Notes: generated by a model not told the origin, from the letters alone. A stretch of 64,000 nucleotides of DNA from Lachnospiraceae bacterium (GCA_902363665.1 CABJAW010000004.1:1-64000), one strand, 5' to 3'. Shown: positions 31,705 to 39,861, counted from the first letter of the stretch. Translations and numbers: made by a program.

Positions 31705-32676
31705 ATGACGAAGAAAAAATTTATTAAACCGTTCGCAATACTGGCGGCTGTTTTTCTGGGATCACTGGAGATGGGATGGCGCTTTTTTAACATGGTGGTC
31801 CGCTGCAAAAGAGGAGAGCAGAAAAAGGAAAGAAAGAAATGGTTTGAACTGTCTCATATCAGGGAAAATCATCCTCAGAACGGTTATGCCAGAGAATATA
31901 ATGAGAGTAAGGCATGGTGCTTTGAACAGAAAATGCAGGACTGTTATATCAAAAGCATTGACGGATTAAAACTACATGCATTATATCTTCCTGCTGAAGC
32001 TGCGAAACGGATCGTCATATTAAGTCATGGATATCGTGGCAGCCGGTTTGGCACGTTGTCTTTTATGGCGAAATATCTGCATGAGCATCAGTGTGATGTC
32101 CTGTTTATAGAGCATCGCTGCTGCGGTGACAGCGAGGGAAACTATATTACTTTTGGAGCAAAGGAACAATGGGATGTGCAGCAATGGGCAGTATATATGG
32201 CTGAACGAAACAAAGAGAAGCTTCCGATTTACCTGTATGGACAATCCTTGGGTGCAGCTTCTGTGCTGATGGCATCAGGACATACACTTCCACTGGAGGT
32301 GAAAGGCCTGATTGCGGACTGTGGTTTTCAGTCTATGGAAAGGCAGATGCGTGATATGGCAGCTAACTGGTTTCACCTGCATTATATTCCGTTGCTTCTG
32401 ATGGAACTGGACTGGTTCTGTTCTCTTGTGGCTGGATTTCATATGAAAGATGCAGATACTACAGAAGCCATGAAAAAAAATAAAAGACCGGTTCTCTTTT
32501 TTCATGGAGAGAAGGACACCTATGTATATCCCAATAACTCTTTTCAGAACTATATGCTCTGCAGGGCAGAGAAGGAACTGGTGATCATACCGGGAGCTCG
32601 GCATCTGTGCAGTGCCTATGCAGATCCGGAACTGTATCAGCATAAGATGATGGAATTTTTTGAAAAATACGATTAA
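31705..32676 (+). CDS. Membrane-anchored alpha/beta hydrolase
   Basis: 323 aa, ATG 31705 after GCGGAGG. One N-terminal membrane helix (about residues 9-25), then an alpha/beta hydrolase domain: oxyanion segment LSHGYRGS, nucleophile GQSLGAAS, acid in HGEKDTYV, His in GARHLCS. Resembles YqkD/BAAT-C-like hydrolases. It heads the NRPS-like cluster (condensation protein, carrier protein, AMP ligase) in the same orientation, so it might release or process a lipid product, as thioesterase-like hydrolases do. That link rests on position only. Confidence 0.75.
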   Translation: MTKKKFIKPFAILAAVFLGSLEMGWRFFNMVVRCKRGEQKKERKKWFELSHIRENHPQNGYAREYNESKAWCFEQKMQDCYIKSIDGLKLHALYLPAEAAKRIVILSHGYRGSRFGTLSFMAKYLHEHQCDVLFIEHRCCGDSEGNYITFGAKEQWDVQQWAVYMAERNKEKLPIYLYGQSLGAASVLMASGHTLPLEVKGLIADCGFQSMERQMRDMAANWFHLHYIPLLLMELDWFCSLVAGFHMKDADTTEAMKKNKRPVLFFHGEKDTYVYPNNSFQNYMLCRAEKELVIIPGARHLCSAYADPELYQHKMMEFFEKYD

Positions 32677-32911
32677 ATGAAAAAATCCTGACCGGGATTT
32701 ATCAGACATAGTACATAGCAGGAAATACACCTTTGAACTGCTATGTTAAATGTATGATAAGTTCCGGTCAATTTTTTATAAAGTGTTCATTAAGTCTTCA
32801 GGGTACTGGTATTTCCTGAGAAGGTATGATATTTTTTCACCTGAAGCATACATACAATGTTTTCTGTCCCGGATAAAGAGAAAAATCGGGACAATGGAGG
32901 TTATTTATTAT

Positions 32912-34300
32912 ATGAGGAATTATTATCCTTTGACGGCAGCTCAGAAAATGCATCACAACTGGATCCTGGATTATGGTACACAGCAGGTATCTGGCGTAAG
33001 CGTTGTGGCTTCTGTACAGGCAGAACTGGATTTTGGATTATTAAAAAAATGTATTCAGATGGAAACAGAGCGTTCCGGTTGTACCAGAGTCCGTTTTACA
33101 AAGCCGGATAAAGAAGGAAATGTAAAACAGTATATCGAAAAACAGGACCCGCGTGATATTGAGCTGAAGGATCTGTCAGGAATGGAAAGTCTGGCAAAGG
33201 CAGATGAGCTGATGCAGCAGTGGGCATATGAAACATTTGACGGAAATAATATTCCCATGTGTGAATTTACCATGCTGAAGCTTCCAGAAGGATACAATGG
33301 TTTCTTTTTACATATGGATCACAGACTGATCGATTCCTGTGGGCTTGTAGTTATGATCGGAGATCTGTTCCAGTTATATACGCATTACAGATATGGAACA
33401 GCCTGCCCGCAGGAGCTGGTTGATTTTGAGACGGTTCTGAAAAAAGATCTTGCAAAAGCGGGCAATGAAAAGCGTTTTGCAAAAGATAAAAAATTCTGGG
33501 ATGACCAGCTGGATGCACTGGGTGAGCCGTTATATTCTGATATTCAGGGACCGTCCGTATTGGAGGAAGCAAGAAAGCGTCATGGGGATCCGAAGCTCCG
33601 TGCTTCTGATATTGAGATGAATGAGCTGTTTGTTGCAGTAAAGGATTATCATCTGGAACCGTATGCGACACAGAACCTGATGGATTTCTGTATGAATCAT
33701 CAGCTTTCCATGACAAATCTGCTTCTGCTTGGTATCCGTACTTATCTGTCAAAAGTAAATAATGGACAAGAAGATATTACAATCCAGAATTTTATATCCA
33801 GACGTTCTACCCATGACGAATGGACTTCAGGAGGAAGCCGAACCATTATGTTTCCATGCAGAACAGTGATCTCACCAGAGACAGATTTTCTTTCGGCAGC
33901 TTATGAAATTCAGAATATACAGAATCGAATTTATATGCACAGCAATTATGATCCGGCATTTATTGTGGATGAGATGAGAAAAAGATATCATACACCGGAG
34001 CATACCAGCTATGAAAGCTGCTATCTGACCTATCAGCCAATGCCGGTGAAGGTGGAGAATGAAATGCTTGGAACTATTCGCCAGCATGCCAAATGGTTTG
34101 CAAACGGTGCTGCAACCAAGAAAATGTATCTGACCGTATCTCACACCGAGGATGGGGGAATGAACTTCTCCTATCATTATCAGACTGCTCATCTGGAGGA
34201 GCATGACATGGAACTGTTGTATTATTATATGATGCGTATTCTTTTTAAAGGGATTGCAGAGCCGGATATGAGCATTGGCGAGATTATGGAACAGGTATAA
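32912..34300 (+). CDS. Free-standing NRPS-type condensation-domain protein
   Basis: 462 aa from ATG 32912 (MRNYYPLTAAQKMHH), preceded by GGAGG at about 11 bases; the frame is open to 32750 without a good start. The condensation-domain opening YYPLTAAQKM is followed by the active-site variant DHRLIDS (second His and Asp of HHxxxDG retained, first His replaced by Asp), near residues 140-146, and a later TNLLLLGIRTYLSKV bridge region. Such enzymes join an acyl thioester to an amine or alcohol. It stands with a carrier protein and an AMP ligase, giving all parts for making an N-acyl amide. Cytoplasmic. Confidence 0.82.
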   Translation: MRNYYPLTAAQKMHHNWILDYGTQQVSGVSVVASVQAELDFGLLKKCIQMETERSGCTRVRFTKPDKEGNVKQYIEKQDPRDIELKDLSGMESLAKADELMQQWAYETFDGNNIPMCEFTMLKLPEGYNGFFLHMDHRLIDSCGLVVMIGDLFQLYTHYRYGTACPQELVDFETVLKKDLAKAGNEKRFAKDKKFWDDQLDALGEPLYSDIQGPSVLEEARKRHGDPKLRASDIEMNELFVAVKDYHLEPYATQNLMDFCMNHQLSMTNLLLLGIRTYLSKVNNGQEDITIQNFISRRSTHDEWTSGGSRTIMFPCRTVISPETDFLSAAYEIQNIQNRIYMHSNYDPAFIVDEMRKRYHTPEHTSYESCYLTYQPMPVKVENEMLGTIRQHAKWFANGAATKKMYLTVSHTEDGGMNFSYHYQTAHLEEHDMELLYYYMMRILFKGIAEPDMSIGEIMEQV

Positions 34301-34397
34301 AGAGTAACAGGTTCCACAAAGCCTGAAAGGTTAAGAGTGGTTAACGAGAAATTGTCGGCATTGTTTTTATAGAAATCAAAAATCAGGAGGAAATGGA

Positions 34398-34628
34398 ATG
34401 AGTCAGGAAATGGAATTTAAAAATATTGTGGCGCAGTACAGTAAAGTGAAACCGGAAGAGATGACAGGTGAGATGAGATTTCGTGAGGATCTGGGATTTA
34501 CTTCCCTGGATTTTATGTCTTTCCTGGGTGAGCTTGAGGATACCTTTGATATTGAACTGGATGAAAACGAAGTGACAAAAATTACAACTCTTGAGGAGGC
34601 ACTTAATCTTCTTGAGGAGCTTCAGTAG
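34398..34628 (+). CDS. Acyl/peptidyl carrier protein
   Basis: 76 aa, ATG 34398 after AGGAGG. An acidic four-helix carrier with the phosphopantetheine attachment serine S36 in DLGFTSLDFM. It differs from fatty-acid AcpP (no DSLD), as expected for a dedicated carrier that holds the substrate activated by the AMP ligase at 34708 for the condensation protein at 32912. A 9-bp hairpin (34638-34662) lies just after it, which may set relative expression in the operon. Confidence 0.9.
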   Translation: MSQEMEFKNIVAQYSKVKPEEMTGEMRFREDLGFTSLDFMSFLGELEDTFDIELDENEVTKITTLEEALNLLEELQ

Positions 34629-34637
34629 GACTTAACG

Positions 34638-34662
34638 TTACTGTTCCCGGAGTGAACAGTAA
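34638..34662 (+). other. Intra-operon hairpin
   Basis: TTACTGTTC pairs perfectly with GAACAGTAA around 7 nt, with no T tract, so not a terminator; a second smaller palindrome TTCACTG-AA-CAGTGAA (34681-34696) abuts the next ribosome binding site. Confidence 0.5.
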
Positions 34663-34707
34663 GAATTAACAGAGTGTCAGTTCACTGAACAGTGAAGGAG
34701 GAAAAAT

Positions 34708-36252
34708 ATGCTGATCAGGAATATATTAGAAGAAAGTGTACAGAAATTTGGCGAAGTCAAAGCAGTAAAATGGCTTAACCGAAAAGAAGTTCTGGAGAAA
34801 AGTTACAGCGAAATGATGAAAAACGTGATTTCTACCAGAAAAGGACTTCTTGCAGAAGGGTTTGAGGGAAAACATATTGCATTAATTGGAACCAGTTCTG
34901 TAGAATGGATCGAAAGCTATCTGGGAATTATTACAGGATGCGCTACAGCGGTGCCGCTGGATGCTGCACTCCCGTGTGAAGAACTGATCGACCTGATAAA
35001 TCGCTCCGATTCCGAAGCACTCTTCTTAAGTCCGAAACACAGACCATATCTGGAAGCATTTCTTGCAAACTGTCCGAAGCTTCAGAAGGTGTGGATGCTC
35101 CAGAAAGAGGTGGAGGATCTGCCTTCAGGAGTGTACAGTATCAATGAGCTGAGAGATATGGGAAAGAGTGCAGCAGAAGATGCTTCCTGTCCGGATGCAG
35201 AAGCTATTGCGACTATTATCTTTACTTCCGGAACCACAGGCAAGAGCAAAGGGGTTATGCTGACACAGAATAATCTGGCATCCAACGTTGAGGCAGTTAA
35301 GATTTCAGCAGAGCCTGGAACTGCCATGCTCAGTGTACTTCCAATCCATCATGCATTCTGCCTTGTCATGGACTGGCTGAAAGGATTTTCTCAGGGGGCA
35401 ACTATCTGTATCAATGACTCCCTGCTTCATATGGTCAGAAATATGAGCATTTTTAAACCAGATATCATGCTCATGGTTCCGATGATGATTGAGACAATTT
35501 ATAAGAGACTGGCGGCTGCTGATCCGGAAATCCCGAAGGCGGTTCTTGCAGAAAAAGTATTCGGCGGAAAACTGCAGACGATTTTTACCGGCGGGGCACA
35601 TCTGGATCCGTACTATATTGACCGTTTTGCAGAATATGGCGTTCAGATACTGGAAGGATATGGCATGTCGGAATGTTCTCCTGTTATCAGTAATAATACA
35701 CCGGAAAATCATAAACCGGGTTCTATCGGAAAACCACTTGAGAATGTGGAGATAAAGTTTGAAAACGGGGAGATTCTGGTAAAGGGTACAAGTGTTATGA
35801 AAGGGTACTATCAGATGCCGGAGGAGACAGCGGAAACACTGAAGGATGGCTGGCTGCATACAGGCGACAAGGGCTATATGGATGAAGATGGCTACCTCTT
35901 TATTAACGGTCGTGTGAAAAATTTGATCATTCTCTCCAATGGGGAAAATGTATCACCGGAAGAACTTGAGAACAAGCTTGCGCTGAATCCACTTGTTGCG
36001 GAAGTGATTGTAACAGGTGAAGAGAATGGTCTGACAGCACGCATCTATCCGGAACAGGCAGTTGTGGAAGCAAAGGCACTGGATACTGAGATGATTCGTT
36101 TACAGCTTCAGGCATTTCTGGATGTATACAATAAAAATCAGCCGACCTATCGTCGCATTACAGGTCTGGTGATCCGGAAAAATCCGTTTATACGCAGTAC
36201 AACAAAGAAAATCAGGAGACAGGATGTCCTGATTGATGAGCCACAGGCATAA
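34708..36252 (+). CDS. AMP-dependent acyl ligase (adenylation enzyme)
   Basis: 514 aa, ATG 34708 after GGAGGAAA. ANL superfamily: P-loop IIFTSGTTGKSKGVML, GYGMSECSP, LHTGDKGYMDEDGYLFINGR, and the C-terminal lysine region TTKKIRRQ. It activates a carboxylic acid as the acyl-AMP and can load it on the neighbouring carrier protein. A fatty acid is the likeliest substrate from the long-chain-ligase-like pattern (GYLFINGRVKNLIILSNGENVSPEE), but specificity cannot be read. Last gene of the biosynthetic operon; a bidirectional terminator follows. Confidence 0.88.
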   Translation: MLIRNILEESVQKFGEVKAVKWLNRKEVLEKSYSEMMKNVISTRKGLLAEGFEGKHIALIGTSSVEWIESYLGIITGCATAVPLDAALPCEELIDLINRSDSEALFLSPKHRPYLEAFLANCPKLQKVWMLQKEVEDLPSGVYSINELRDMGKSAAEDASCPDAEAIATIIFTSGTTGKSKGVMLTQNNLASNVEAVKISAEPGTAMLSVLPIHHAFCLVMDWLKGFSQGATICINDSLLHMVRNMSIFKPDIMLMVPMMIETIYKRLAAADPEIPKAVLAEKVFGGKLQTIFTGGAHLDPYYIDRFAEYGVQILEGYGMSECSPVISNNTPENHKPGSIGKPLENVEIKFENGEILVKGTSVMKGYYQMPEETAETLKDGWLHTGDKGYMDEDGYLFINGRVKNLIILSNGENVSPEELENKLALNPLVAEVIVTGEENGLTARIYPEQAVVEAKALDTEMIRLQLQAFLDVYNKNQPTYRRITGLVIRKNPFIRSTTKKIRRQDVLIDEPQA

Positions 36253-36290
36253 GAAAAATCCGTCTGAGTGAATTGCTTAGACGGGTTTTT
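36253..36290. terminator. Bidirectional terminator between the ligase and TetR genes
   Basis: AAAAATCCGTCT and AGACGGGTTTTT form the outer stem, with T runs on both strands between convergent genes. Confidence 0.7.
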
Positions 36291-36298
36291 CAAACACG

Positions 36299-36877
36299 TC
36301 AGGATAAAAGAGGCAGCATGCCAGTCAGGAAAACCTGAGTCAGAATCTCTGCAATGACTTCTGGTTCAAGATCAAAATGATCTCGGGTCCATTTGTGAAG
36401 AACACCGATCGTGCTGCCGATCGCACAGGTGATCACATAAGATATTTCCTCTTTTGTGTGTCTGCCGGGTCTGGCACTGGAGGTAGTAGCTGTGACATAG
36501 TGATGAAGCATAGTCAGCATTTTTTCAAAGAGATCATTCCCATGGGGTGTGCTCAGAAGACTGGAAAGGAAAGGATTTTCCATTGTATAGCGGCAAAGTG
36601 TCAGAAAATAGGACTGACAGATATCCCGGTCATTTTCAGGATGAAATTTTTCCATTATAGAAAAAACATCCTGGATCGTCTTTTCCTCAACAGCGGATAC
36701 AAGAGAAGGAATGTCTTGATAATGATTATAAAAAGTGCTTCTCGCGATACCGGCTGTCTTAGTGATATCGGATACTGTGATCTGATCAGGAGTTTTTTTC
36801 TTTAGAAGTTTAAAAAAAGCACCCAGGATGGCTTCATCCGCTACAGAATATCTTTCGTCAGGAACTGGATTTTGCAT
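36299..36877 (-). CDS. TetR family regulator beside the NRPS-like cluster
   Basis: 192 aa from the ATG at 36877-36875, seven bases after GGGAGG on the minus strand; longer frames run into MITE copy C and are not credible. TetR-type HTH at residues about 15-60 (ITVSDITKTAGIARSTFYNHY) with a C-terminal ligand/dimerisation domain of the TetR_C_8-like kind. It is convergent with the acyl-ligase gene, so it may control the biosynthetic cluster or its export. MITE copy C lies 33 bp upstream of its start, across its likely promoter region. Confidence 0.82.
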   Translation of the reverse strand: MQNPVPDERYSVADEAILGAFFKLLKKKTPDQITVSDITKTAGIARSTFYNHYQDIPSLVSAVEEKTIQDVFSIMEKFHPENDRDICQSYFLTLCRYTMENPFLSSLLSTPHGNDLFEKMLTMLHHYVTATTSSARPGRHTKEEISYVITCAIGSTIGVLHKWTRDHFDLEPEVIAEILTQVFLTGMLPLLS

Positions 36878-36909
36878 AGTCGATTCCCTCCCATATTTAT
36901 AAATATAAT

Positions 36910-37053
36910 GTAACTGTTCAGAACCACCTCCAAAATGCTGCGCATTTCGTCGGTGTGGCGTATCCGCCAAATAGATTTCCATGTAAAAGTGTTCATTCAT
37001 GCAAGCATGATTCACACTTTTGCATGAAAATCTGCTTGGCTCTGAACAGTTAC
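36910..37053. mobile_element. MITE copy C with 8-bp target duplication
   Basis: 144 bp, inner sequence nearly identical to copy B, with GTAACTGTTCAGA terminal inverted repeats. Flanks are a perfect AATATAAT duplication. It lies upstream of the TetR gene and may alter its promoter. Confidence 0.92.
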
Positions 37054-37140
37054 AATATAATAAAGTATAACACAAATCCAATCGTATAAGAACAAGAAAA
37101 AATAGCTATTGATTGTATTTATATTAAGTTTTCAACAACA

Positions 37141-37161
37141 ATGTAACCATTGAAATTACAT
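37141..37161. promoter_or_regulatory. Rrf2 operator 1
   Basis: ATGTAA-N9-TTACAT perfect dyad, 42 bp before the Rrf2 start codon. The same 21-bp pattern recurs at 37757 and 37805. Confidence 0.65.
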
Positions 37162-37202
37162 CTGTTTTTTGATATGATTACTGTTAAAGAGAGGTGTTTA
37201 TA

Positions 37203-37637
37203 ATGCAGATTTCAAGCAGATTTACAATGGCAATCCATATGTTTGCCTGTATAGATACATTTTCGGATCAGAAGATGACTAGTGATTTTATGGCAGCAAG
37301 CATTGGAACTAATCCGGTGATTGTTCGTAAAATATTGCAACAATTAAAGGCTGCTGGTCTTATTGAAGTTGCAAGAGGGACAGGCGGTGTGACAATTACC
37401 AGACCATTGGAGCAGATTACATTCCTTGATGTGTATAAAGCAGTGGAATGTGCACCAGATGAAGAACTGTTTCATTTTCATGAAAATCCCAATCAGAAAT
37501 GTCCGGTAGGAAAGAATATTCACCATGTTCTTGATAAGAGACTGTTAGAAGTACAGAAGGCAATGGAGGAAAAACTTTCAGAAATGACACTTGCTGATGT
37601 GAAAAAAGATATTGCAGTGTATACAGAGGAAGAGTAG
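37203..37637 (+). CDS. Rrf2 family transcription regulator (YwnA-like)
   Basis: 144 aa from ATG 37203, after AGAGAGGTG. Rrf2 winged helix: ISSRFTMAIHMFACID, recognition helix IGTNPVIVRKILQQL, wing GGVTITRP. The C-terminal half lacks the three-cysteine [Fe-S] signature of NsrR/IscR (only one or two isolated cysteines), so it is of the YwnA-like, probably thiol- or ligand-sensing, group. Matching palindromes lie upstream of itself and upstream of the flavin-binding gene at 37848, so autoregulation and control of that gene are likely. Confidence 0.85.
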   Translation: MQISSRFTMAIHMFACIDTFSDQKMTSDFMAASIGTNPVIVRKILQQLKAAGLIEVARGTGGVTITRPLEQITFLDVYKAVECAPDEELFHFHENPNQKCPVGKNIHHVLDKRLLEVQKAMEEKLSEMTLADVKKDIAVYTEEE

Positions 37638-37644
37638 CCTACAG

Positions 37645-37696
37645 AAGGCTTCGGATGAGTGATTATATCATCACAATTTCCGGAGCCTTTTCGTTT
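37645..37696 (+). terminator. Terminator of the Rrf2 gene
   Basis: AAGGCTTCGGA (37645-37655) pairs with TCCGGAGCCTT (37679-37689); an inner TGAGTGAT/ATCATCA stem adds to it; T-rich tail. Confidence 0.65.
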
Positions 37697-37756
37697 TTCA
37701 TAATCAATGTAAAATCTTCAAAAGGAGTTGTAACAAAAAAAGTTACAAAAAGTTTG

Positions 37757-37825
37757 ATGTAACTATTGGCATTACATTAAGTGATGATATTGTATAGCTA
37801 CAAGATGTAATAATCATTGTTACAG
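37757..37825. promoter_or_regulatory. Rrf2 operators 2 and 3
   Basis: ATGTAA-N9-TTACAT at 37757-37777 (perfect) and ATGTAA-N9-TTACAG at 37805-37825 (one mismatch). They are spaced 48 bp apart and stand directly before the gene at 37848. The spacer and half-sites match operator 1. Confidence 0.65.
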
Positions 37826-37847
37826 CATATCGAGGAGGTAATTTAAA

Positions 37848-37970
37848 ATGCAGAAAGTAGTAGAATTTTTACAGAAAAACCCGGTTCAGTATTTAGCAAC
37901 CGTCGGAAGAGATGGAAAGGCAAAATGCCGTCCATTCATGTTCTGTTTTATGAATTTTAAAGATAATTAA
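37848..37970 (+). pseudogene. Truncated pyridoxamine-phosphate-oxidase-like flavin protein
   Basis: Only 40 codons (MQKVVEFLQKNPVQYLATVG, then RDGKAKCRPF), with a good CGAGGAGG site. This is the N-terminus of PNPOx-like FMN-binding split-barrel proteins, which normally have about 130 residues. After PFMFCF the sequence reads MNFKDN and stops, 15 bp before the FMN riboswitch, so the rest was deleted. It keeps two Rrf2 operators in front of it. Confidence 0.7.
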
Positions 37971-37984
37971 CAGAAAAAATTACA

Positions 37985-38090
37985 GTCTTCGGGGCAAGGT
38001 GTAATTCCTGACCGGCAGTATAGTCTGCGAGCAAAAGCTGATATGGTGCAATTCCATAAGCGACAGTAAAGTCCGGATGAGAGAAGATAT
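37985..38090 (+). ncRNA. FMN riboswitch (RFN element)
   Basis: All conserved RFN blocks appear in order: TCTTCGGGGCAAGGTG, AATTCCTGACCGGCAGTA, a GCGAGC stem, GGTGCAATTCC, CGACAGTAAAGTCCGGATG and GAGAGAAGA. It binds FMN and usually lowers transcription of riboflavin genes. Here it leads to the remains of ribU, via the terminator at 38103. Confidence 0.95.
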
Positions 38091-38102
38091 GATAAAACAA
38101 GT

Positions 38103-38134
38103 CCCGCAGGAAATCCCGTCCTGCGGGCTGTTTT
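38103..38134 (+). terminator. FMN riboswitch terminator
   Basis: CCCGCAGGA pairs with TCCTGCGGG around a short loop, then a T run; 32 bp before the ribU start. Confidence 0.8.
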
Positions 38135-38166
38135 AAATTCAGGCATATCTCACAAAAAGGAGATTT

Positions 38167-38595
38167 ATGAGTAACAATACAGCAACTATTAAAACAAGAA
38201 AAAATTTAGTTTCTACAAGGGCGATAACAATGACAGCTCTACTGGCAGCTATATCATATGTGTTGGCATTTTTAGAGTTTCCGGTTCCTTTGAGTCCATC
38301 ATTTGCACGAATGGATGGGCAGACCCTGAATGTGGGGCGCGTGATGACACCAACGCTTGCGATGGTGGTCATGCGGGATGCAGCAATTCGGGTGTTCAAG
38401 CAGGAGCCGTTCTACTCGGCAGAATTGAAATTTCGGAATTTTCAAGCGGGCGGTGAGCGGATGAAAGAAAAAGCAGAAGCAGAAAAACTGGTGGCAGAGT
38501 GCTGTCAGGCGGGTAGTGCCATCATTACCAAGGTGGAATTGACTTACTGCTTGAACTGTCCTGCATCCTTCATGTCAGGACGGATTATCTTCTGA
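38167..38595 (+). pseudogene. ribU: Chimera of ribU (riboflavin ECF transporter) N-terminus and a topoisomerase III fragment
   Basis: The ORF is 142 codons. Residues 1-50 are the start of the riboflavin-binding ECF S-component RibU (TMTALLAAISYVLAFLEFP, PLSPSFARMD). At codon 51 (about 38317) the sequence changes to GQTLNVGRVMTPTLAM, which with EPFYSAELKFRNF and AEKLVAEC is the type IA topoisomerase III (TopB) of mobile elements. From about 38540 the frame crosses a third gene scrap. RibU's remaining membrane helices are absent, so no transporter is made. The FMN riboswitch in front is intact. Confidence 0.75.
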
Positions 38596-38681
38596 TGGGC
38601 AGCGAGCCAAGCAAAGAGGAAATCAAAAATGATCTTCTGAGCATTATTTCGGAGCTGTCTACGATAGCGAAGAAAATCTAA
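38541..38681 (+). pseudogene. C-terminal fragment of an XRE/HTH-type regulator
   Basis: In the frame next to the chimera's end, codons read LLELSCILHVRTDYLLMGSE then PSKEEIKNDLLSIISEL and a stop at 38679-38681. This is the tail of Cro/C1-type regulators of Clostridia (TDYLLMG). Third broken gene in 500 bp. Confidence 0.55.
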
Positions 38682-38710
38682 AAAGCATTTTGTTGATCTG
38701 CAAGCATCAT

Positions 38711-38744
38711 ATGCCTCGTTGGGAAACCGACGAGGCATTTTTCG
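38711..38744 (+). terminator. Terminator after the XRE fragment
   Basis: ATGCCTCGT pairs with ACGAGGCAT, followed by TTTT. Confidence 0.7.
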
Positions 38745-38775
38745 ACAAAATCAGACGATACGGAGTACGGAAAGG

Positions 38776-39213
38776 TTAGCTATGTGCGTTTTCATATGCT
38801 TTTCGGATTCCGTCCGGCAAGTGGTCGGGAATCAGTGTCTTTAGTCTGTCCTCACTGCCGTCTTTGATTGCCTGCTCATAGTACCAGCATTTGAATTTCA
38901 GCATATCCAGAGTGCGGTTCATCTGTTTAAGCTCTGCCTCCATGTGCGACCGTTGTTCCTCAAACAGTGCCTTGCGTTGCGGGTAGGTGGACGGCCCTTC
39001 TACACACCAATCCATGAATTGCCGGATGTCCTTAATCTCCATGCCAGCCTTTTTCAGACATTCAATGATCCGGAGTGCTTCAATCTCCGTGTCACCGAAT
39101 TTGCGGATGCCGGACACCCGTTCCATGTTTGGAAAAAGTCCCTGTTTATCATAATAGCGCAGCGTGGAAATAGGCAATCCGAACATCTCTGCCACCTGTC
39201 CAATTGAATACAT
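38776..39213 (-). CDS. MerR family regulator
   Basis: 145 aa from the ATG at 39213-39211, after GGAGGGAAA. N-terminal MerR winged helix (MYSIGQVAEMFGLPISTLRYYDKQG; the RYYDKQGL box is standard), then a long coiled-coil dimerisation helix. The C-terminus has no conserved cysteine metal loop, so it senses an organic or redox signal rather than metals. It is divergent from the flavin reductase operon at 39319, whose promoter has the 19-bp spacer and central dyad that MerR activators need. Confidence 0.88.
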   Translation of the reverse strand: MYSIGQVAEMFGLPISTLRYYDKQGLFPNMERVSGIRKFGDTEIEALRIIECLKKAGMEIKDIRQFMDWCVEGPSTYPQRKALFEEQRSHMEAELKQMNRTLDMLKFKCWYYEQAIKDGSEDRLKTLIPDHLPDGIRKAYENAHS

Positions 39214-39244
39214 AAATTTCCCTCCAAAAATTTTCAAAAATATC

Positions 39245-39275
39245 TTGACCTAAAGTTAGGTTTAGGTGCTACTAT
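39245..39275 (+). promoter_or_regulatory. MerR-type promoter with 19-bp spacer
   Basis: -35 TTGACC (39245-39250), 19-bp spacer, -10 TACTAT (39270-39275). The dyad CCTAAA-GTTAGG-TTTAGG (39249-39266) fills the spacer, as in MerR-activated promoters, where the regulator untwists an over-long spacer. Confidence 0.75.
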
Positions 39276-39318
39276 GAGAATAACACAAAGAATATAAAAA
39301 TGCAAGGAGTGTTCTACG

Positions 39319-39858
39319 ATGAATAAAAAGGTACTAATCATTTCCTCAAGTCCCCGTAAGGGCGGCAACTCCGAAACGCTGGCGACAGCGTTTGCCAAGG
39401 GCGCACGGGAGGCAGGTAATCAGGTAGAAACCGTATATCTGCGGGAAAAGCAGGTTGGCTTCTGCAAGGGCTGTCTTGCCTGCCTGAAGCTGGGGCACTG
39501 CGTCATCCAGGACGATGCCGTAGAAATTGCCGCTAAAATGCACGATGCAAATGTGCTGGTGTTCGCAACGCCTGTCTACTATTACTGCGTCAGCGGTCAG
39601 CTCAAGACGATGCTGGACCGTGCCAACCCGCTGTTCGATACGGACTACGTCTTTACGAAAGCCTATCTGCTTGCAACGGCGGCAGAAGACTCATCGGAAA
39701 CCTTTGCGGGCACAGAGAAGGCCGTGCAGGGCTGGGTAGACTGCTTCCCCCGCTGTGCGTTGGCTGGCACAGTGTTTGCGGGCGGCGTAAACGGCGTGGG
39801 AGAAATTGCAGGTCATGCTGTACTGGAGCAAGCCTATCAGATGGGCAAGGAGGTGTGA
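39319..39858 (+). CDS. NADPH-dependent FMN reductase / flavodoxin-like protein
   Basis: 179 aa, ATG 39319 after AAGGAGTG. Flavodoxin-like fold: FMN loop SSSPRKGGNSETLA, then GFCKGCLACLKLGHCVIQDD (a cysteine cluster typical of iron-sulfur flavoproteins of this group) and TPVYYYCVSGQLKTMLDRA. A cytoplasmic flavin enzyme that passes electrons from NAD(P)H or a cluster to small substrates. First gene of the MerR-controlled cassette, whose GC content is visibly higher than the flanks. Partner genes follow at 4-bp spacing. Confidence 0.85.
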   Translation: MNKKVLIISSSPRKGGNSETLATAFAKGAREAGNQVETVYLREKQVGFCKGCLACLKLGHCVIQDDAVEIAAKMHDANVLVFATPVYYYCVSGQLKTMLDRANPLFDTDYVFTKAYLLATAAEDSSETFAGTEKAVQGWVDCFPRCALAGTVFAGGVNGVGEIAGHAVLEQAYQMGKEV

Positions 39859-39861
39859 GCC

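Noticed and set aside
11438..37053. Repeats as a CRISPR array
   Set aside because: The repeats are dispersed, about 145 bp long and palindromic, with no regular spacers and no cas genes.
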